Assembly: GCA_031216445.1 (NCBI GenBank)
Contig: CM062208.1
Coordinates: 1,411,501-1,475,500, forward strand
Length of the DNA stretch: 64,000 nt
Direction: 5' to 3'
Source of the DNA: Lateolabrax maculatus
Taxonomy: Eukaryota > Chordata > Actinopteri > Acropomatiformes > Lateolabracidae
The notes under the pieces were generated by a model, which saw only the letters and a list, made by a program, of their open reading frames with translations, made no database searches and was not told where the DNA came from. Below are positions 14,150 to 26,600 of the stretch, one piece after another. Within the stretch, counting starts at the first letter, position 1, and each line of letters begins with the position of its first letter. The translations under genes and the position numbers were made by a program.

Positions 14150-14440
14150 ACAAGTATTCAGATCCTTCACTGCAGTAAAAGTACTAATACACACAGTAAA
14201 AAGACTCCACTACAAGTGGAAGTCCCGCATCAAATCCTTACTTAACTAAAAGGAATTAAGTATGATCAGTCCTCCTGCTGCAGTAAAGAGTTCCTGCTGC
14301 AGTAAAGAGTTCCTGTCAGTGTTTTATTATCTCTGATGTTTCTGGATTAATATTCCTGCTGCATTCATGTGTCTGTTGTATTTTCCTGCTGTAGATGTTT
14401 AAGGTTGAACTCATTTTAACTCATTTATATCCTGTTAGGT
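14150..14440 (+). repeat. 'GTAAAAGTACTAATA' fish repeat copy
   Basis: Begins AGTATTCAGATCCTTCACTG then CAGTAAAAGTACTAATACAC. Positions 14292-14429 match 36244-36381 at all but about three of 138 positions. A 19-bp segment, TTCCTGCTGCAGTAAAGAG, is locally duplicated at about 14272-14309. Confidence 0.7.
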
Positions 14441-14859
14441 AGTTTAATCTGCAGCAAAGCATCATGGTCTATAAGATTATCACGTGTTTGTAGCGTCGCC
14501 GTCCTGTGAGAACCTCGTATCTCTAAAAAGTCAACAGAAAAACAGCCTGTTTTCAGTTTTGTGACGATGCTTTTTCCAGCTGATCACAGAGGGTTTGAAA
14601 CACTTTGTTTAGCTTCAGAAGGAGAATTTTCTCAGCACATAAAGGAAGCCATGTTACTGCAGAACACGTAAACACAGTGTCCGTCTGTGTCTCCCACTAA
14701 CCCAGTTTATTTTGTGAATGTAAATGTGTTTGGCTGCCAGCTGCAGGTGTGTGGCGCCGCATCAAAACACTGCAAGCTTTTGTCTCAGGGGATCTGTTCT
14801 GGATTTGGGTTGAGGGACTTCAAAGACCTCAGGCTAAACAGAAGAGCTGTGTTGGGTAC

Positions 14860-14950
14860 AGCAGAGGGTCCCAAACCCCCGGGCTCCAGACCAGTACTGG
14901 CCCTCGGGACATTTGCCGCCGCGCAACAAGGAAACGAGATGATTCAGCAC
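14860..14950 (+). mobile_element. hAT/Charlie-like terminal fragment
   Basis: GGGTCCCAAACCCCCGGGCT followed by CCAGACCAGTACTGG resembles the GGGGTCCCCAACC..GGACCGGTACCGG end of a vertebrate hAT-type MITE. The other end was not found. Confidence 0.45.
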
Positions 14951-15620
14951 GAAAAATGCTGAATAATGTTTATATGTCCTTATAATTTATTATACACTAC
15001 TTCTGCGGTAATTATCTTTAACTTGGCGTTTTTTGGTGCTTTTTTTCCTCATCATTCCCTTTCAAGACCCCGACACCAGTACACTGAATTTAATTAAAGT
15101 AACTAATTAGTACACAAGGTAACACATCCGTTATCAGCAGCTTTCAGCACTCAGCAGAACACAAAATCTGTGCGAGGACACAGAGGTCTGTCTTCATTTA
15201 GGAAGTAATGACATATGTAAATATATAATGAAACAGGGACCAAATAAAGTTTCTGTGTTGTTTAGTTTCATTCAGTGTGTTTACGTGGAACATGAGTAAC
15301 CTGGTTAGGGATCTCCCTGTTTACACGATCACACCAGGATCCAGGTTTCTGGTCCTCGGCCTGCAGGTGTCCTGGTTTCTCAACATCTCAGTCACTTTGT
15401 CTTGTACCAATGATGAAGGTTCAGAGACCAGGATCAGGTGTTTACATGCCACAGTATCCTGAGTGCTCCAGGTAGCAGGTCTCTGAAACCAGGATATGAG
15501 TTTGAGTCTGACTCCTTGGACTTTTGTATATACATTATGTTAATGACAGGACGGATGAGCAAATTAGCGTGTGACATATCGAGCGACTTCTTGTGCAGAC
15601 TTTTGTTACTTTTCATTAGA

Positions 15621-15665
15621 AAAGTCAAGTCATTTTTATTCATATAGCCCAATATCACACAACAC
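15621..15665 (-). mobile_element. Short LINE tail, reverse orientation
   Basis: AAAGTCAAGTCATTTTTATT followed by CATATAGCCCAATATCAC is the reverse complement of a GATATTGGGCTATATAAATAAA..ACTTGACTT tail, like that ending at 23648. Only the extreme 3' end is present. Confidence 0.6.
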
Positions 15666-18026
15666 AAACTGAACTCTACTCTATTTGACCCTCGATTCAG
15701 AAAAGGTCAAATTCAAGCAAGTCAGGTGACGGGCAGCCGTTCCTTTCCTGTTTCCAACATTAGTTTCCTTTAACCGGTTGTTCCCTAACCTTAACCACAT
15801 AGTTACCATTGTTACCATGACAACAAAGGTCCTATAACCTTAACCAAATAGTCATTTTAACCCAAACATGATGAGTTCAATTCATTTTGGGCCTGAAACT
15901 AACCAAACTTGAACCATGAGGGTGTTTGATTCTGGAGAACATGGACCAACGACGTATTTTGTTATTTATTTGGAGGATTTGTTGGAACCTCTTCTGTACA
16001 GAATACAATAATGGATTAAATATACATAAAATATATCATATATATAGATTAAATATAATAATAGATAACGTCGATTAAGTCTGTTTACTTCTTCTCTTTT
16101 TCTACACACGTATTGATCCACAGAAGACATGAATAAATAAAACTCTTACACATGGAAACACTTCATCGCCAGTTTTTCTTTTTACTGTGATTTGAAAACA
16201 AGGAGGCAAACTGTTCATACAGTTAACATACAAAAGAAACGTGACTGTCACCATCAAACATCAAGTTCCAAAATAGACACTAGTTTTAAAAAAACACACC
16301 TCCAAACCAGAGAAGTGTCGATGGTCTTCACGTCACTGCAACAGCAACAGAACTACACACAGAGAGCAGCTACATCGTCTGAGGGGTCCAGATCCATGAC
16401 CAGACTGGGCCTGTGAGCCGCCAGGATGAGCAACACAACAACGGAAACAACATCGTCCTGCAGTTTGGCTTCTACACTCTGGGTTTTATTTTCGGGGCTT
16501 TAATATAATAATAATAATGCTAATATTGATCAGAGTCCATCAGATGACGTTTTCTGATGTAAAATTCCAAAATAATAACTATAAATTGATCTCATGAACA
16601 AAAAATACAATTTTAGAAACCCAAATGCACTTAATTTAATTTTAACTTTAACCAACACTTTGGGTTTGAATTTGCCATATCTTCAGATCTGAGCAGCGAG
16701 GTCTCTTAAAAAAGTCATAATGGATAGAATCCAATGCAAAAACTATGAAAATAAAACCCAGATTGTAAAGTTTATTTTGCAAGATTAATGAGCCACTTGG
16801 CTGTTCACTCACCGAACAAAACAAGAATATTTACCTACGTGAACCAGATCCAGTCTGACAGCAGATTAGCCGACGGCTGATCTCCCGTCTCGTCATTCAT
16901 TTAAATAGACAGAAGCTGAAGAATTTGACTTTTCTGTTTCTATACAAACGCAGGTTGTGACTCAGCCGGTAAAAGAAAATGCATCACTGCTAAATGTTGC
17001 TGTAAAGCTGAAAGCAGCCCCCAGCTGAGCTCATATTTCTCTTTCTTCATTACTGTTGCGTCCTGAACCCTTTTCCTTTCCACAGTTGTCTGACGGCTCC
17101 TCACCTGCCGTTGTAAATAACAGCAGTGGAGACGATAAATAACCTCCTGCTGTGCTTTACTCCACCTTTAGTGCAACAACCATCACCTCTTTCTTTAACT
17201 CTTAATGTCCCCTGAGCGAACTTCAGCTTCTTTCGTTACATGTGAGGAAGAGTTCTGCTCCAACATGAAATAGCCGCTAAGCCAAAAATGTGACACTGAT
17301 ATGATTTATAGTATAAAATTTTACAAACGTCATTATTGTTAAAAAGGTTATCACCTAGTGAAATTATAAACCCTTGAACAGCTGGATCCTGTAATCTCAC
17401 TTATCAAAGCCACGACAAGCCGCCGACACGTAGAGGAAACATCAGTGGACACATTTGTTGTTAATTTATAACTTCACATTCTTTCCACCTTTATCTTTCT
17501 TCTTGTTCCCTTTAAGGCTTCTTAATATTCACTGTATGAAGCATGGATGCATTAACAGCTGGAGTCAGTGTCGCATGGAAATACAACAAACACAAATAAA
17601 CCCTGTACCCCAAAAAACATTTTCCCTGTAGACCACGATTATAAAAGATCTGTTTAACTACTGACATGACACTATTTGTGTTATGAATTATTATGAACTG
17701 TATATATTGATATTTTTTTAAGACGTTCTAAGAGAGAAGCTGTTTTATGTGCTTGACATCATCTCAGTTTAAAGTCTATGGGACACGAGGCCTGGCTGAG
17801 GGAAAGCCACAGAGTTTAAATAAATGGCAAAGGGGTTGCATGTTTTTGTCCTCACATCCTGTTGTCGGTTTCAAGCAACATATTCCGTTGCATCAATGGA
17901 GATTTTTCTTTTGACAGTTCACTTTGTTTTATCTGCAGTGCTGTTTATCCATCGAGATTGTTTTGGTGTGAGCTGCTGAGTTTTGGAGATTTCGGCTGTA
18001 GAGACGCCTGCAAAGGTAAATTTTAA

Positions 18027-18343
18027 AGGGACAGTTCTCTAATATAATGGAGGTAGATGGCACTCGGCTTGTTGAGCTCAAAGCACCGAAAAAATGAATT
18101 TGAAGTAATCTGTCATTGGCAATGACGGGGCGCAGTGATACGGTTGGCAGGTTTAGTTCAGTCGAAAGTAAATAGTTCCTACATGAAACTGCTCACAACG
18201 AGGTCTGCGTATTATCTTGAGTAACCGGGTCAGGATTTCTGGAAAGACGCTTTGCAGTTGAGTTTTTCATATTTATGTTTTTGGTGCTTTGAGCACCATA
18301 AGCCGAGTGCCACGTACTTCCATTATATTAGTGAACTGTCCCT
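18027..18343. mobile_element. piggyBac-like MITE with 61-bp TIRs and TTAA duplication
   Basis: The 317-bp element starts AGGGACAGTTC and ends GAACTGTCCCT. Its terminal inverted repeats (18027-18087 and 18283-18343) match at about 54 of 61 positions. TTAA flanks both sides (18023-18026 and 18344-18347), the target duplication typical of piggyBac elements. There is no coding capacity. The interior (TAGTTCCTACATGAAACTGC..) is shared with the copy near 2.8 kb. Confidence 0.8.
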
Positions 18344-18779
18344 TTAAAATTCACTTATGCGTTCAGTCTGAGCCACCACTGTTTTTAAGTCTTTTAGGCC
18401 AAGTCTACAGCTTGATAATACATCCATGGTGCAAGCCTTCCTTCATGCATAACTTCACATTCTGTCCTTCCGTCTTATAAAACAGATCCACATTAACACA
18501 TTTTAAAATTATATCTAAACGTGTGGCAACCGACTACCAGACCGTTTGTTACAATGTGGAAAGACTGAAGAAAAACCCAGATGTTCTTGGAAAAGTCCTC
18601 TGTAAAAGCAATTTGTGCTCTGGTAGTCTGGCAAGAACACAATGACAAGTGTGACAATGAAAACATCTGGAGTTAAATACTCTTCATTTCCTGCCAATAT
18701 AATCTCTTTTTACAATCTTCATCAGGTCAGTAACAATAATCCTCCTCTCACTTGTAAATAAAACTTTTTAACCTCAACA

Positions 18780-19744
18780 ATCATATACATTTATTCACAT
18801 ATATCTGCACAAAATACAAATATAGATTTATTTACGTTGTAAATCGCTGTAATGCTCTGTATGCTGTAATCGCTATTTTATGATCATCTGCCGTCACACG
18901 TAATATTTGTTCTCATTGCTATTTTCAACAGAAAATACAGAAGCAGCAGGCACCTTTTCTTCCCTTTTTGGCAGCTTTATCTGACCTCTGCAAGAGTCTG
19001 GAGTCCCGGTGTGTCAGGCTCATCCTGGATCTCCCTCCCCGACATTAACACCTGATAAGGTGGCAGAAAATCCAGTCTAATCCCTGCTGATCCACCCAAA
19101 GGTGTGATGCGAGGTAGAGGCCACCTGACTAATGCCAGAGCCGGCCAGATGGGGGTTGGGGTCGCTGCAGCTGAGCATCCGTGAAAACATGAAATAATGT
19201 GTGAAGAATCTACAAACCCTTCTGCATTAAGAGTTTGTTACAAAACGGGTAAATTAGGTCACTTTTTGTCATGGCCACATACCCAGAGTGGCTTACATCA
19301 TTACCGTAGACTGTCCCTCCTTCTCATGCGTCTCCTCTGACTCTCACACTGGAAGATATTGATAGACTCAATATCTGTAAAAAAGCTTGTTAAGTGAAAA
19401 GTAAAATGATATGTTTTCTAAGACTAATTTCATTTGCTGGCAGAGTGGAGAAGGCTCTGAAACTCTGAAAAGACTTTGAGGGGTTTGAGTCCGTTAAACA
19501 AGCACTGCTGTAATAAGGAACTCACAAACTTGATTCAGCTGCTCCAGACCCTGTGGATGAGGATCACAAGCTGAATGAATGCAGTCACTTTTACTTGACA
19601 GGTTGGGGAACTATGACCTCTGCGTTTCTAAGAGGCACTTTGTCTTTGGCACTTTAAACCTCGAACCCAAGTATGACGTGACCACAAAGTTAAAGGTTTC
19701 ATCTAATCAGTAAATTGCTCTATTTTTTCCAGGGGCAGACTCGC
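18780..19744 (-). other. htr2a: Probable htr2a 3' UTR with candidate poly(A) signals
   Basis: Sequence immediately downstream of the TGA. On the minus strand, AATAAA hexamers occur at 18832-18827 and 18795-18790, about 0.9 kb past the stop, in an A/T-rich stretch. These are plausible but unproven cleavage signals; no transcript evidence is available. Confidence 0.4.
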
Positions 19745-20607
19745 TCACACACAGCTCTCGTCCTTGTCTCCATGGTTTTTGTCCGGCCTACACTTCTCCG
19801 TTTCCTGCCCAGGCAAAGAGAACTCCCTCACCTCGCCACCAGAGTGCGCCTCCCCATTTCGTACCTTCCCGATGTCCCCCAGGGGCAGCTGGGTGGAGCT
19901 GAAAGCCAGCGGCGGGATGGTGTTCACCAGTATGAGCTGAAGAGGCTTCTTCTCCGGCAGGTACTGGCAGCGAACGTAGCGCAGGAACGCCGCTCGGTAA
20001 GTTTTGTTGAACAGTGTGTAGACCAGCGGGTTGACTGCAGAGGACAAGTACCCGACCCAGACGAAAACGTTCAGCAGGCCTCCCATGAGCGCTGCGTCGC
20101 ACACCGCCGGGTCGCACACCACCACCAGCACGTTGGTGATGAAAAACGGGCACCACATGACCACGAAGAGAAAAAACACCACCCCGAGGACCTTGGAAGC
20201 CTTCTGCTCGTTGCTGATCGACTGCATGGTGCGGCGTCCGAACAGCGAGCCGGAGACGCTCCCGCGGGCGCCTCCCAGGCCGCTGCTGCTCCCTCTGCCG
20301 CCGGCCTCGCGGCTTATCGAGCGCCTGAAGAGTTTCTCAGAGGACAGCGAGGTTTGCGGTAAGAAGCTCAAGGTGAATGTGGTGCTCCACTTGGGCCGTG
20401 GGACCAGCTGGTCTAAGCAGAGGGTGGCTTCGTTCTGCAGGGCGTTGATGGTCAGGAAGTAGGTGACGACCATGATGGTGAGGGGCACGAAGAAGGCCAC
20501 GAAGGAGCCGACCAGCACAAAGTTATTATCAGTCAGCAGGCAGCTGCCATCTTTGAAGACCTTGGAGTGGTCTCTGAGTCCCAGCACAGGGATGGGCATG
20601 GAGATCC
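19745..20607 (-). CDS. htr2a: 5-hydroxytryptamine receptor 2A, last coding exon (partial gene)
   Basis: Terminal coding exon of a Gq-coupled serotonin receptor of the plasma membrane. It is read on the minus strand from an acceptor (CTCTCTGCAG) at 20608 to a TGA at 19745-19747, about 286 residues. Visible in order: the TM4 end/ECL2 (ISMPIPV, with the disulfide Cys in GSCLL), TM5 (GSFVAFFVPLT), a long ICL3 with SFLPQTSLSSEKLF, GRRTMQSISNEQKA leading into TM6 (WCPFFIT), TM7 with NPLVY, helix 8 with a likely palmitoylated Cys (RYVRCQY), KKPLQLILVNTIP, and a C-terminal ESCV. SSLSSEKLF-type ICL3, QLILVNTIP and the SCV PDZ ligand separate 5-HT2A from 2B and 2C. Two oddities: ICL3 carries a Gly/Ser-rich insertion before GRRTMQ, and position 5.46 is Ala where human has Ser. 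Third codon positions are strongly G/C. The exon continues from 36680-36880 (phase 1 junction, restoring VG-ISMPIP). The paralog (htr2aa or htr2ab) cannot be decided here. Confidence 0.96.
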
Positions 20608-22374
20608 CTGCAGAGAGGAGGGAAGAAAATTACAAACCCAGAACAATCGGACTGATTCAGGTAAATAATTGAGGTTATTGGTGAGAGGAGATTGGAACCA
20701 GTTGGTGGGAGAAAAGCTGGTGGAAAGATTCACATCCTTTACTTAAAAGTAACAACAACAATGTAAAATTCCTCCAATAAGCCCTGCTTTTACTTGTAAT
20801 GGTGGAAGTAAGAAAGTATTATCAACAAAATGTTGTTAAGCAGGGCTGGAATAATCCGCCATGGGGCCCTGGGGCAAAGATGAGCTGTGGGCCCCTCCTG
20901 ACAGCCGGTATACAGTACTTCCAAGAGACTTGGGCACATGGGTTGATTTGCTGCCTTTAACAGTGTGAACAGACTGTAGAAGTATGACAATTAAACAAAA
21001 AGGGCATTAAAACAAACAACATTAACTGGCTACAAACATGGAGACAAACAGTATTAAAGTGTATAAAACATGTCGACATTTACTCTGCAGAAGTCTCTGT
21101 ATAAATGTTTCAAAGCTGCAGACAACAATCAAGGTAATTAAACAACTAAATAATGCAGCAAAATGAATTTCATACATCTAAACTGCTGTAAGTTACTCTG
21201 ATTTGAATAATTGAACAGTAACATTGTGTGTGTCTCTCAATGTGTAATAACACAGAGGATCCAGATCATAAAAATGAGAAGTAAAAACCTCTCAAGAAGT
21301 TTATATATATAAATATATATGATTTTAATTAATTAATTAAGTTTAACTCCTGTGCTCATATATCTTGGTACGGGCTGATTCTATGTAGCTACCCTGATCT
21401 GAATTCACCCAGACCCCAATATAAAATGAAATTGTTAATATTATCTTTTCATCCTTTGTTGAAATTGATGAACATAAAATCTCCAGTTCTTGGTGTGTTT
21501 TCTTCCAGTGGCTTCCAGCAGGCGGTGCAGGTACAGTCTGTCTAACACGTCACCAGACAGGCACTGCGATTTGACACCCATTCACTTTTAAATGTGTCAA
21601 ATTTTCCATTAGGTCTGGGGCTAAAACTCTATTTTTCCATTTGTCTGTCTATCATGCTGTGGGAGGAAAGTTCGATAGAGCCTCCACGTTTCCTTGTCAA
21701 CAGCCTCGGTGGGTCGGGGGTCTGACTGCATTTCCCTCTCTGCGGTCACTGACAGTTCAACTCGTGTTATTGTCTTCTGTGTACCAATTTCTAACCTACA
21801 TTTCTGTATCTATATCATTTTCTCAAAAGTGAAACCCAGGAAATAGTTTTGAGTCGTGATCTCCCTGGAGGTGATGAAATATGTTGCCTATAATTTAGTT
21901 TCCTGAACTTAAATTCCCATTTCTGCTGCCGCGTTTTGTTGTTTTTCTTCCAGTTTTTCATAAACTGCCTCTGCAGCCACAGCTGATGATAAACTTCATA
22001 AACAGACTTTTGGTTGAGGATGAGATTCTGTTGAAACGCTCCGTATCAGCAGGAACTGGGTAGGAGGAGATAAAACGAGCAATCTTCCTCACGCTGTGTT
22101 CTCATTACCTGCTCGTAACAAATAGGAGGGAAGTGAGAGACAGAGATAGAGCAAGCGAGAGGAAGAGGAGGAGGAAGGTGGCGAGAAGGCTGGAGATTGA
22201 CAGACACAGCGAGGGTGGACAGAAAGCAGAAGGGTCAGCGACAGATAATTCTCATTAAGTCTGGAAGGTTTGACAGAAGACCAGCAGGAGCGGTGCAGTC
22301 TGAAGGTTTGGAGGTTTCAGACTCAAACTAATACTTATTTTCCATCCCAGACTCAGACTCTGAAATTATCAGTC

Positions 22375-22630
22375 AAATAATTTACAACCATTTTGATAAA
22401 CCATTCATTTACAAAGCAACATTCTCTGGTTGCTGCTTCACTAATGTTTCTAATCTTTCATGTTTCATATTGTTGGAAATTTAATATTTTTGTGTTTTGG
22501 ACTGTTGGTCGGACAAAACAAAACATTTGAAGACCTCACTTTGGGCTTTAGGAACTTCTGACGATTTTCTGACGTTTTATAGGCTAAACATTTAATCAAT
22601 TATGAAGAATAATTGATCGCTGCAGCCCTA
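22375..22630 (-). mobile_element. hAT-like non-autonomous repeat, diverged
   Basis: Contains TTTTGGACTGTTGGTCGGAC, then CATTTGAAGACCTCACTTTG and ends GATCGCTGCAGCCCTA, the reverse of the family at 56935. A fragment of the same family lies near 39930-40020 and another near 53920-53975 (GCCGATTATTTTTCTGTCAA). Confidence 0.5.
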
Positions 22631-22849
22631 GAAAACACGTAAGGACACAGCTGGGCAGCCTGGGCGGTGCTCCTTGCATTTGTGTGCAGGCACAGATAAA
22701 TCAGCTGATAAGAACACTTCACATGGACCCCAAAGAGAAATTATTCTGAAGTTTGTGGATCAGTTGCGGACGTTATTTATACCACAGAAACTGCATTTTT
22801 TTTGTTTCTGATTGACTTTCAAGTGGTTGATTCTAAATTGTGTATCTGT

Positions 22850-23648
22850 ATGTTCAAAACCAAAGTGTAATATCTATAATTTGTGGTTTTACAGAGTTTT
22901 ACGTGCCAGAGCCTTTAGTTATCAAGCTCCTCTCCTGTGGAATCAGCTCCCAGTTTGGGTTCAGGAGGCAGACCCCCTCTCTTCGTTTAAGAGTCTGCTT
23001 CAAACACTCCTCTTTGATAAAGCTTATAGTTAGGGCTGGCTCAGGTGAGTCCTGAACCATCCCTTAGTTATGCTGTTATAGGCTTAGACTTCCTATGACG
23101 CACTGAGCTTCTCTCTCCTCCTCTCCCTCTCTATCTGTACGCATTCCTATCCCACTAATACAGTTTACCAACTCCATTTCTTCCTGGTAGTCCTTGTGCT
23201 TTCTGTGCTTTTTCGCCTTCTCACTTCCTGCAGGTATTTCTGCCTCTGGAGCTGTAGATTCTGGATCTGTGATTGCAGCCGTCTACTGCCCCCATGTTCC
23301 TGCTCCACACTCACTGCTGCAGTTGTTATTATTATTAGTCTGATTATTATGTTGTCTGTCCTCCTGTTCTGTCTCCCCTCTCCCCCTCTCTCTTCCCCTT
23401 TCAACCCAACTGGGTCGATGCAGATGGCCGCCCACCCAGAGCCTGGTTCTGCTCCAGGTTTCTACCTGTTAAAAGGGAGTTTTTCCTTCCACTGTCGCCA
23501 AGTGCTGCTCATGGTGGAACTGTTGGGTCTCTGTAAATAATATTTTAAAGAGTATGGTCTAGACCTACTCTATGTGAAAAGTGTCTTGAGGTAATTTTTG
23601 TTATGATTTGGCGCTATACAAATAAAATTGACTTGACTTGACTTGACT
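22850..23648 (+). mobile_element. LINE 3' end (L2/Maui-like): RT C-terminus plus 3' tail
   Basis: A plus-strand frame ending at 23033 reads RARAFSYQAPLLWNQLPVWV then ADPLSSFKSLLQTLLF, the typical end of a fish non-LTR retrotransposon reverse transcriptase (WNxLP, FKSxLxTxLF). It is followed by a conserved-looking 3' tail (GATGGCCGCCCACCCAGAGC, TGGCGCTATACAAATAAAAT) ending in (ACTTG)n at 23629-23648. The copy is 5'-truncated. The clade assignment is from memory. Confidence 0.8.
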
Positions 23649-26600
23649 CAAACAAACCAGATGTAACCAGATGTAATCGTGAGCTTTAGAGCTGCCGGCA
23701 GGAAAACTGTCTCCTAGCTTTGATTTACTCATCCAACTCTTGGCCAGAAGGCGAATAAACGCATTTCCCGTCATTTTTAAATACCCAAACTGCATCAACA
23801 CGACGTCACAGTCCCGCCCACACTGTTTGATTGACAGGTGATCTTGTGAAAGAGCATGGCCTCAGTGATGAGAGCCTGTCAGACCCCGACGCTCAGAGAC
23901 AAGCACTGGTTTGGCATCTGCTGCGCTGTTATTAAAACTCCCTGGTGATAATATTCAGGCTAAATGTCCAGGCTCCTCTTTACAAAGACAAACGCAGGCT
24001 GAACACAGGTGAATGGTGAAAATATGTAGGTTTAAAAGAGCAGTTGATTAGTGTTTATTCATATTATCATCATTGGAGAGATATAAATGTTCTGTGGCTG
24101 ACACTTTGCATGAGGGTAAAATACAAAGAGACTAACACAAAATATCATTATCAGCCTTAAACTTCTGTCTGCTTCATATCCAGCTGATCGAATGATATTC
24201 ATCGAGGTGACAGTGTTGATACGAGCGCCTGGATTAGCTTTGTTCTTCAGATGCAGAGCAGCCATCACCCCACACTCACACACAATCCTGAAATCAAAAG
24301 CTAGTTTCTGGTCTTCTTCTCTGCCTCCCTGATGGCAGCTCTCTGCTCTAAATACATGAAATCACAGACGCAGGACAGGAAAGAAAAAAGCTTGACAGAA
24401 GTGGGAGAGCAGATAAAAGGGGATCAAGCGAGAGAAAACAGAGGAGGGAGACGTTTTAGACACAAAAGGGATGAAGAGGAAGAGAGAGGAGACTTTCAGG
24501 ATTTGATTTCAAAATACAACAGAGGAACTTGAGAGAAACGCTGCAGCCTGAAAACTGATCGCACAACGTTTCAGAGCGTCAATCTAAACTCCAAACTATT
24601 CATTTTGAAAGAGCAAAGTGACTCACAGCTTTGACCGGAACTCTTAAAGTGCTTTTTATTACTGCCGTCATTTTGTTAAAGCGGTGATTGTCTGTGATTG
24701 TCTGTACCTGGTGTAACTGTGAGCTGTGGAGGTGAAACATGAAAGAACAGTAAGGAACTGAGGAAGACTCTCTGCAGCCTGAAGGAGATTTCTACTAGGA
24801 GAGTTTTTACAGGCCAAAGTTGGTCGATAAAAAGGTAGATTTCCAACAGAAATTTGGTGCAGGGTTTTTGTGGATGTAAGAGTTTGAAGTGACTGTCTGA
24901 GGGAACGAGAGAGGTGTGTTAAAAGTGATGGTTCTCTGTACACTCTGCAAGCAGGCTGATTCAGCACATTTTCAATGGTGACTATTTGCAAAAATGTTAA
25001 GAAATATAGGCTGAAAATACAAAGCATTATGGGGTCTGTAGTTCCAAAACTTGGAGCATGATTATCTACCTGTCAGAGGTTCAAGACAGTGGAAAATTAT
25101 TCCAAATCACATCAGACAATTAAACACTAGATCTTTCAGTAACCAGTTAAAATAATAGATGATTTATACACGTCAGCACTGAACTCTCTTTTTGCTGCTG
25201 CTATCTTTATGTCCTGCTTGTTTGCAATGTCGTCGTATATGTATATACGTCACTATTACTTTTTCTGTTTCTTAACATCTGTGTGTCCTTTTCCAACCTT
25301 TAAACTGCATGGCCTATGTAGTTTTTGCCTTTGATGTATTGTAGGAAGCTTTTTTAACACCTTGGTCAGAGACTACACCTGAAAAACAGCCTCTCTGTGT
25401 TTCTGGCATTTTTACCATGTGTATTTGTTCATTCACATTGTTCCTTCTTTCAAATAAACTAAACTAAAAGAAGAAACAATTAAAACAAAACAAGGTAAAC
25501 AATAGGAGGTAGAGTACAGTTGGTTTTTAGAGCTTTTCCTCTGAGAGCCGTGAAGTCATGGCCAAACTGATAAACAATGAGCTGAAACTCTCTATGAAGC
25601 TCGTAAAGTACATTTCAGAGGACGAGGTTGCACTTTGGGCCTAAACATGTTTCCACATTATGTTCAAATTCAGCCTTTCGTCACTTGGGAGATACAGGTT
25701 TGGGAGAGCGTTGTCCTTTTGGAGCTGGTCGTGTCTGTCTGTCTGCCTGAAGGCTGCAGTGAAACTATTCAGACGGAGGAAATCTGACGTTCTGCCAAAG
25801 CTGCAGTGATTCAGCTGGAAGATTCAGACCTGAGGTGAAAAACTGCTTAATCTAAAACTACTGTGCTGTGATGGTGCCACTGATTCATGCATGTGTTGGT
25901 GTAACTATAACCCCTCACTTTTAAGGTTTCAGAATTATTTTCTCTCTAAACTCACTTGAACATCCTTGTCTTTCTGTGCAGCAGCTAAAATCCAGATGAG
26001 AGAAGATCTGAGTTGATGAAGATGTTGATTCACTCTTCTGAGTTCCCATTAATTGTTACCACGCGCTCCAAGAAACAAGCTCAATGATGACTGCAGACTC
26101 TTTGGTTTCACCTACATACAGGCTGCACCACTGCACCTTAATGGTAAAGGTAAATGCAGCCTGAAGGGAACTCCTGCAGAAACTACTCAGGGCTGAAAAA
26201 TGTACTGTCAACTTCAAATATTCTCTAAACAAAGACAAAGAGTAAAGTGTTCTTCGTAGTAAAGATGCAAATACATTATCTATCCATAATGATCAGTTTA
26301 AAGATTACTAAAAATTATGATAAGGCTTAGTGCATCAAATACAGAGGTTTAAATAGCATTTCTATTTTTCATAATTATTATTATCATGGATATTGTGGAA
26401 AGCACAACGACAATCTTCATCATAATTTGTTACACACTGTAGCACAAAGAAGATGCAAACAAATTGAATGTCCATCGCGGCTCATAAATGTGAAGCTGTA
26501 GAGCTGCCGGAGTGAACGCCACTTACATCGATCTTACATCGATATAATATAAAGACAGCCGACAAAAACAGATGGAATGGTAAAAGTTCATAATGACATT

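Larger units (their letters stand above)
1..18022. other. Downstream flank of htr2a, no gene recognised
   Basis: No exon of a neighbouring gene could be supported on either strand. The stretch holds CA/TG microsatellites, the internal half of a second MITE copy (2748-2958), SINE/MITE-like fragments at 3.6-4.0, 6.15-6.3 and 12.4-12.65 kb, a 38-bp tandem repeat (8480-8590), a 'GTAAAAGTACT' repeat (14150-14440), a hAT-like fragment (14860-14950) and a reverse LINE tail (15621-15665). The open frames, the longest 134 codons at 6629-7033, show no family resemblance. Confidence 0.6.

Noticed and set aside
19715..20362. 215-codon plus-strand frame antisense to the last htr2a exon
   Set aside because: Shadow of a GC3-rich coding exon on the other strand; Arg/His/Ala-rich with no family resemblance.
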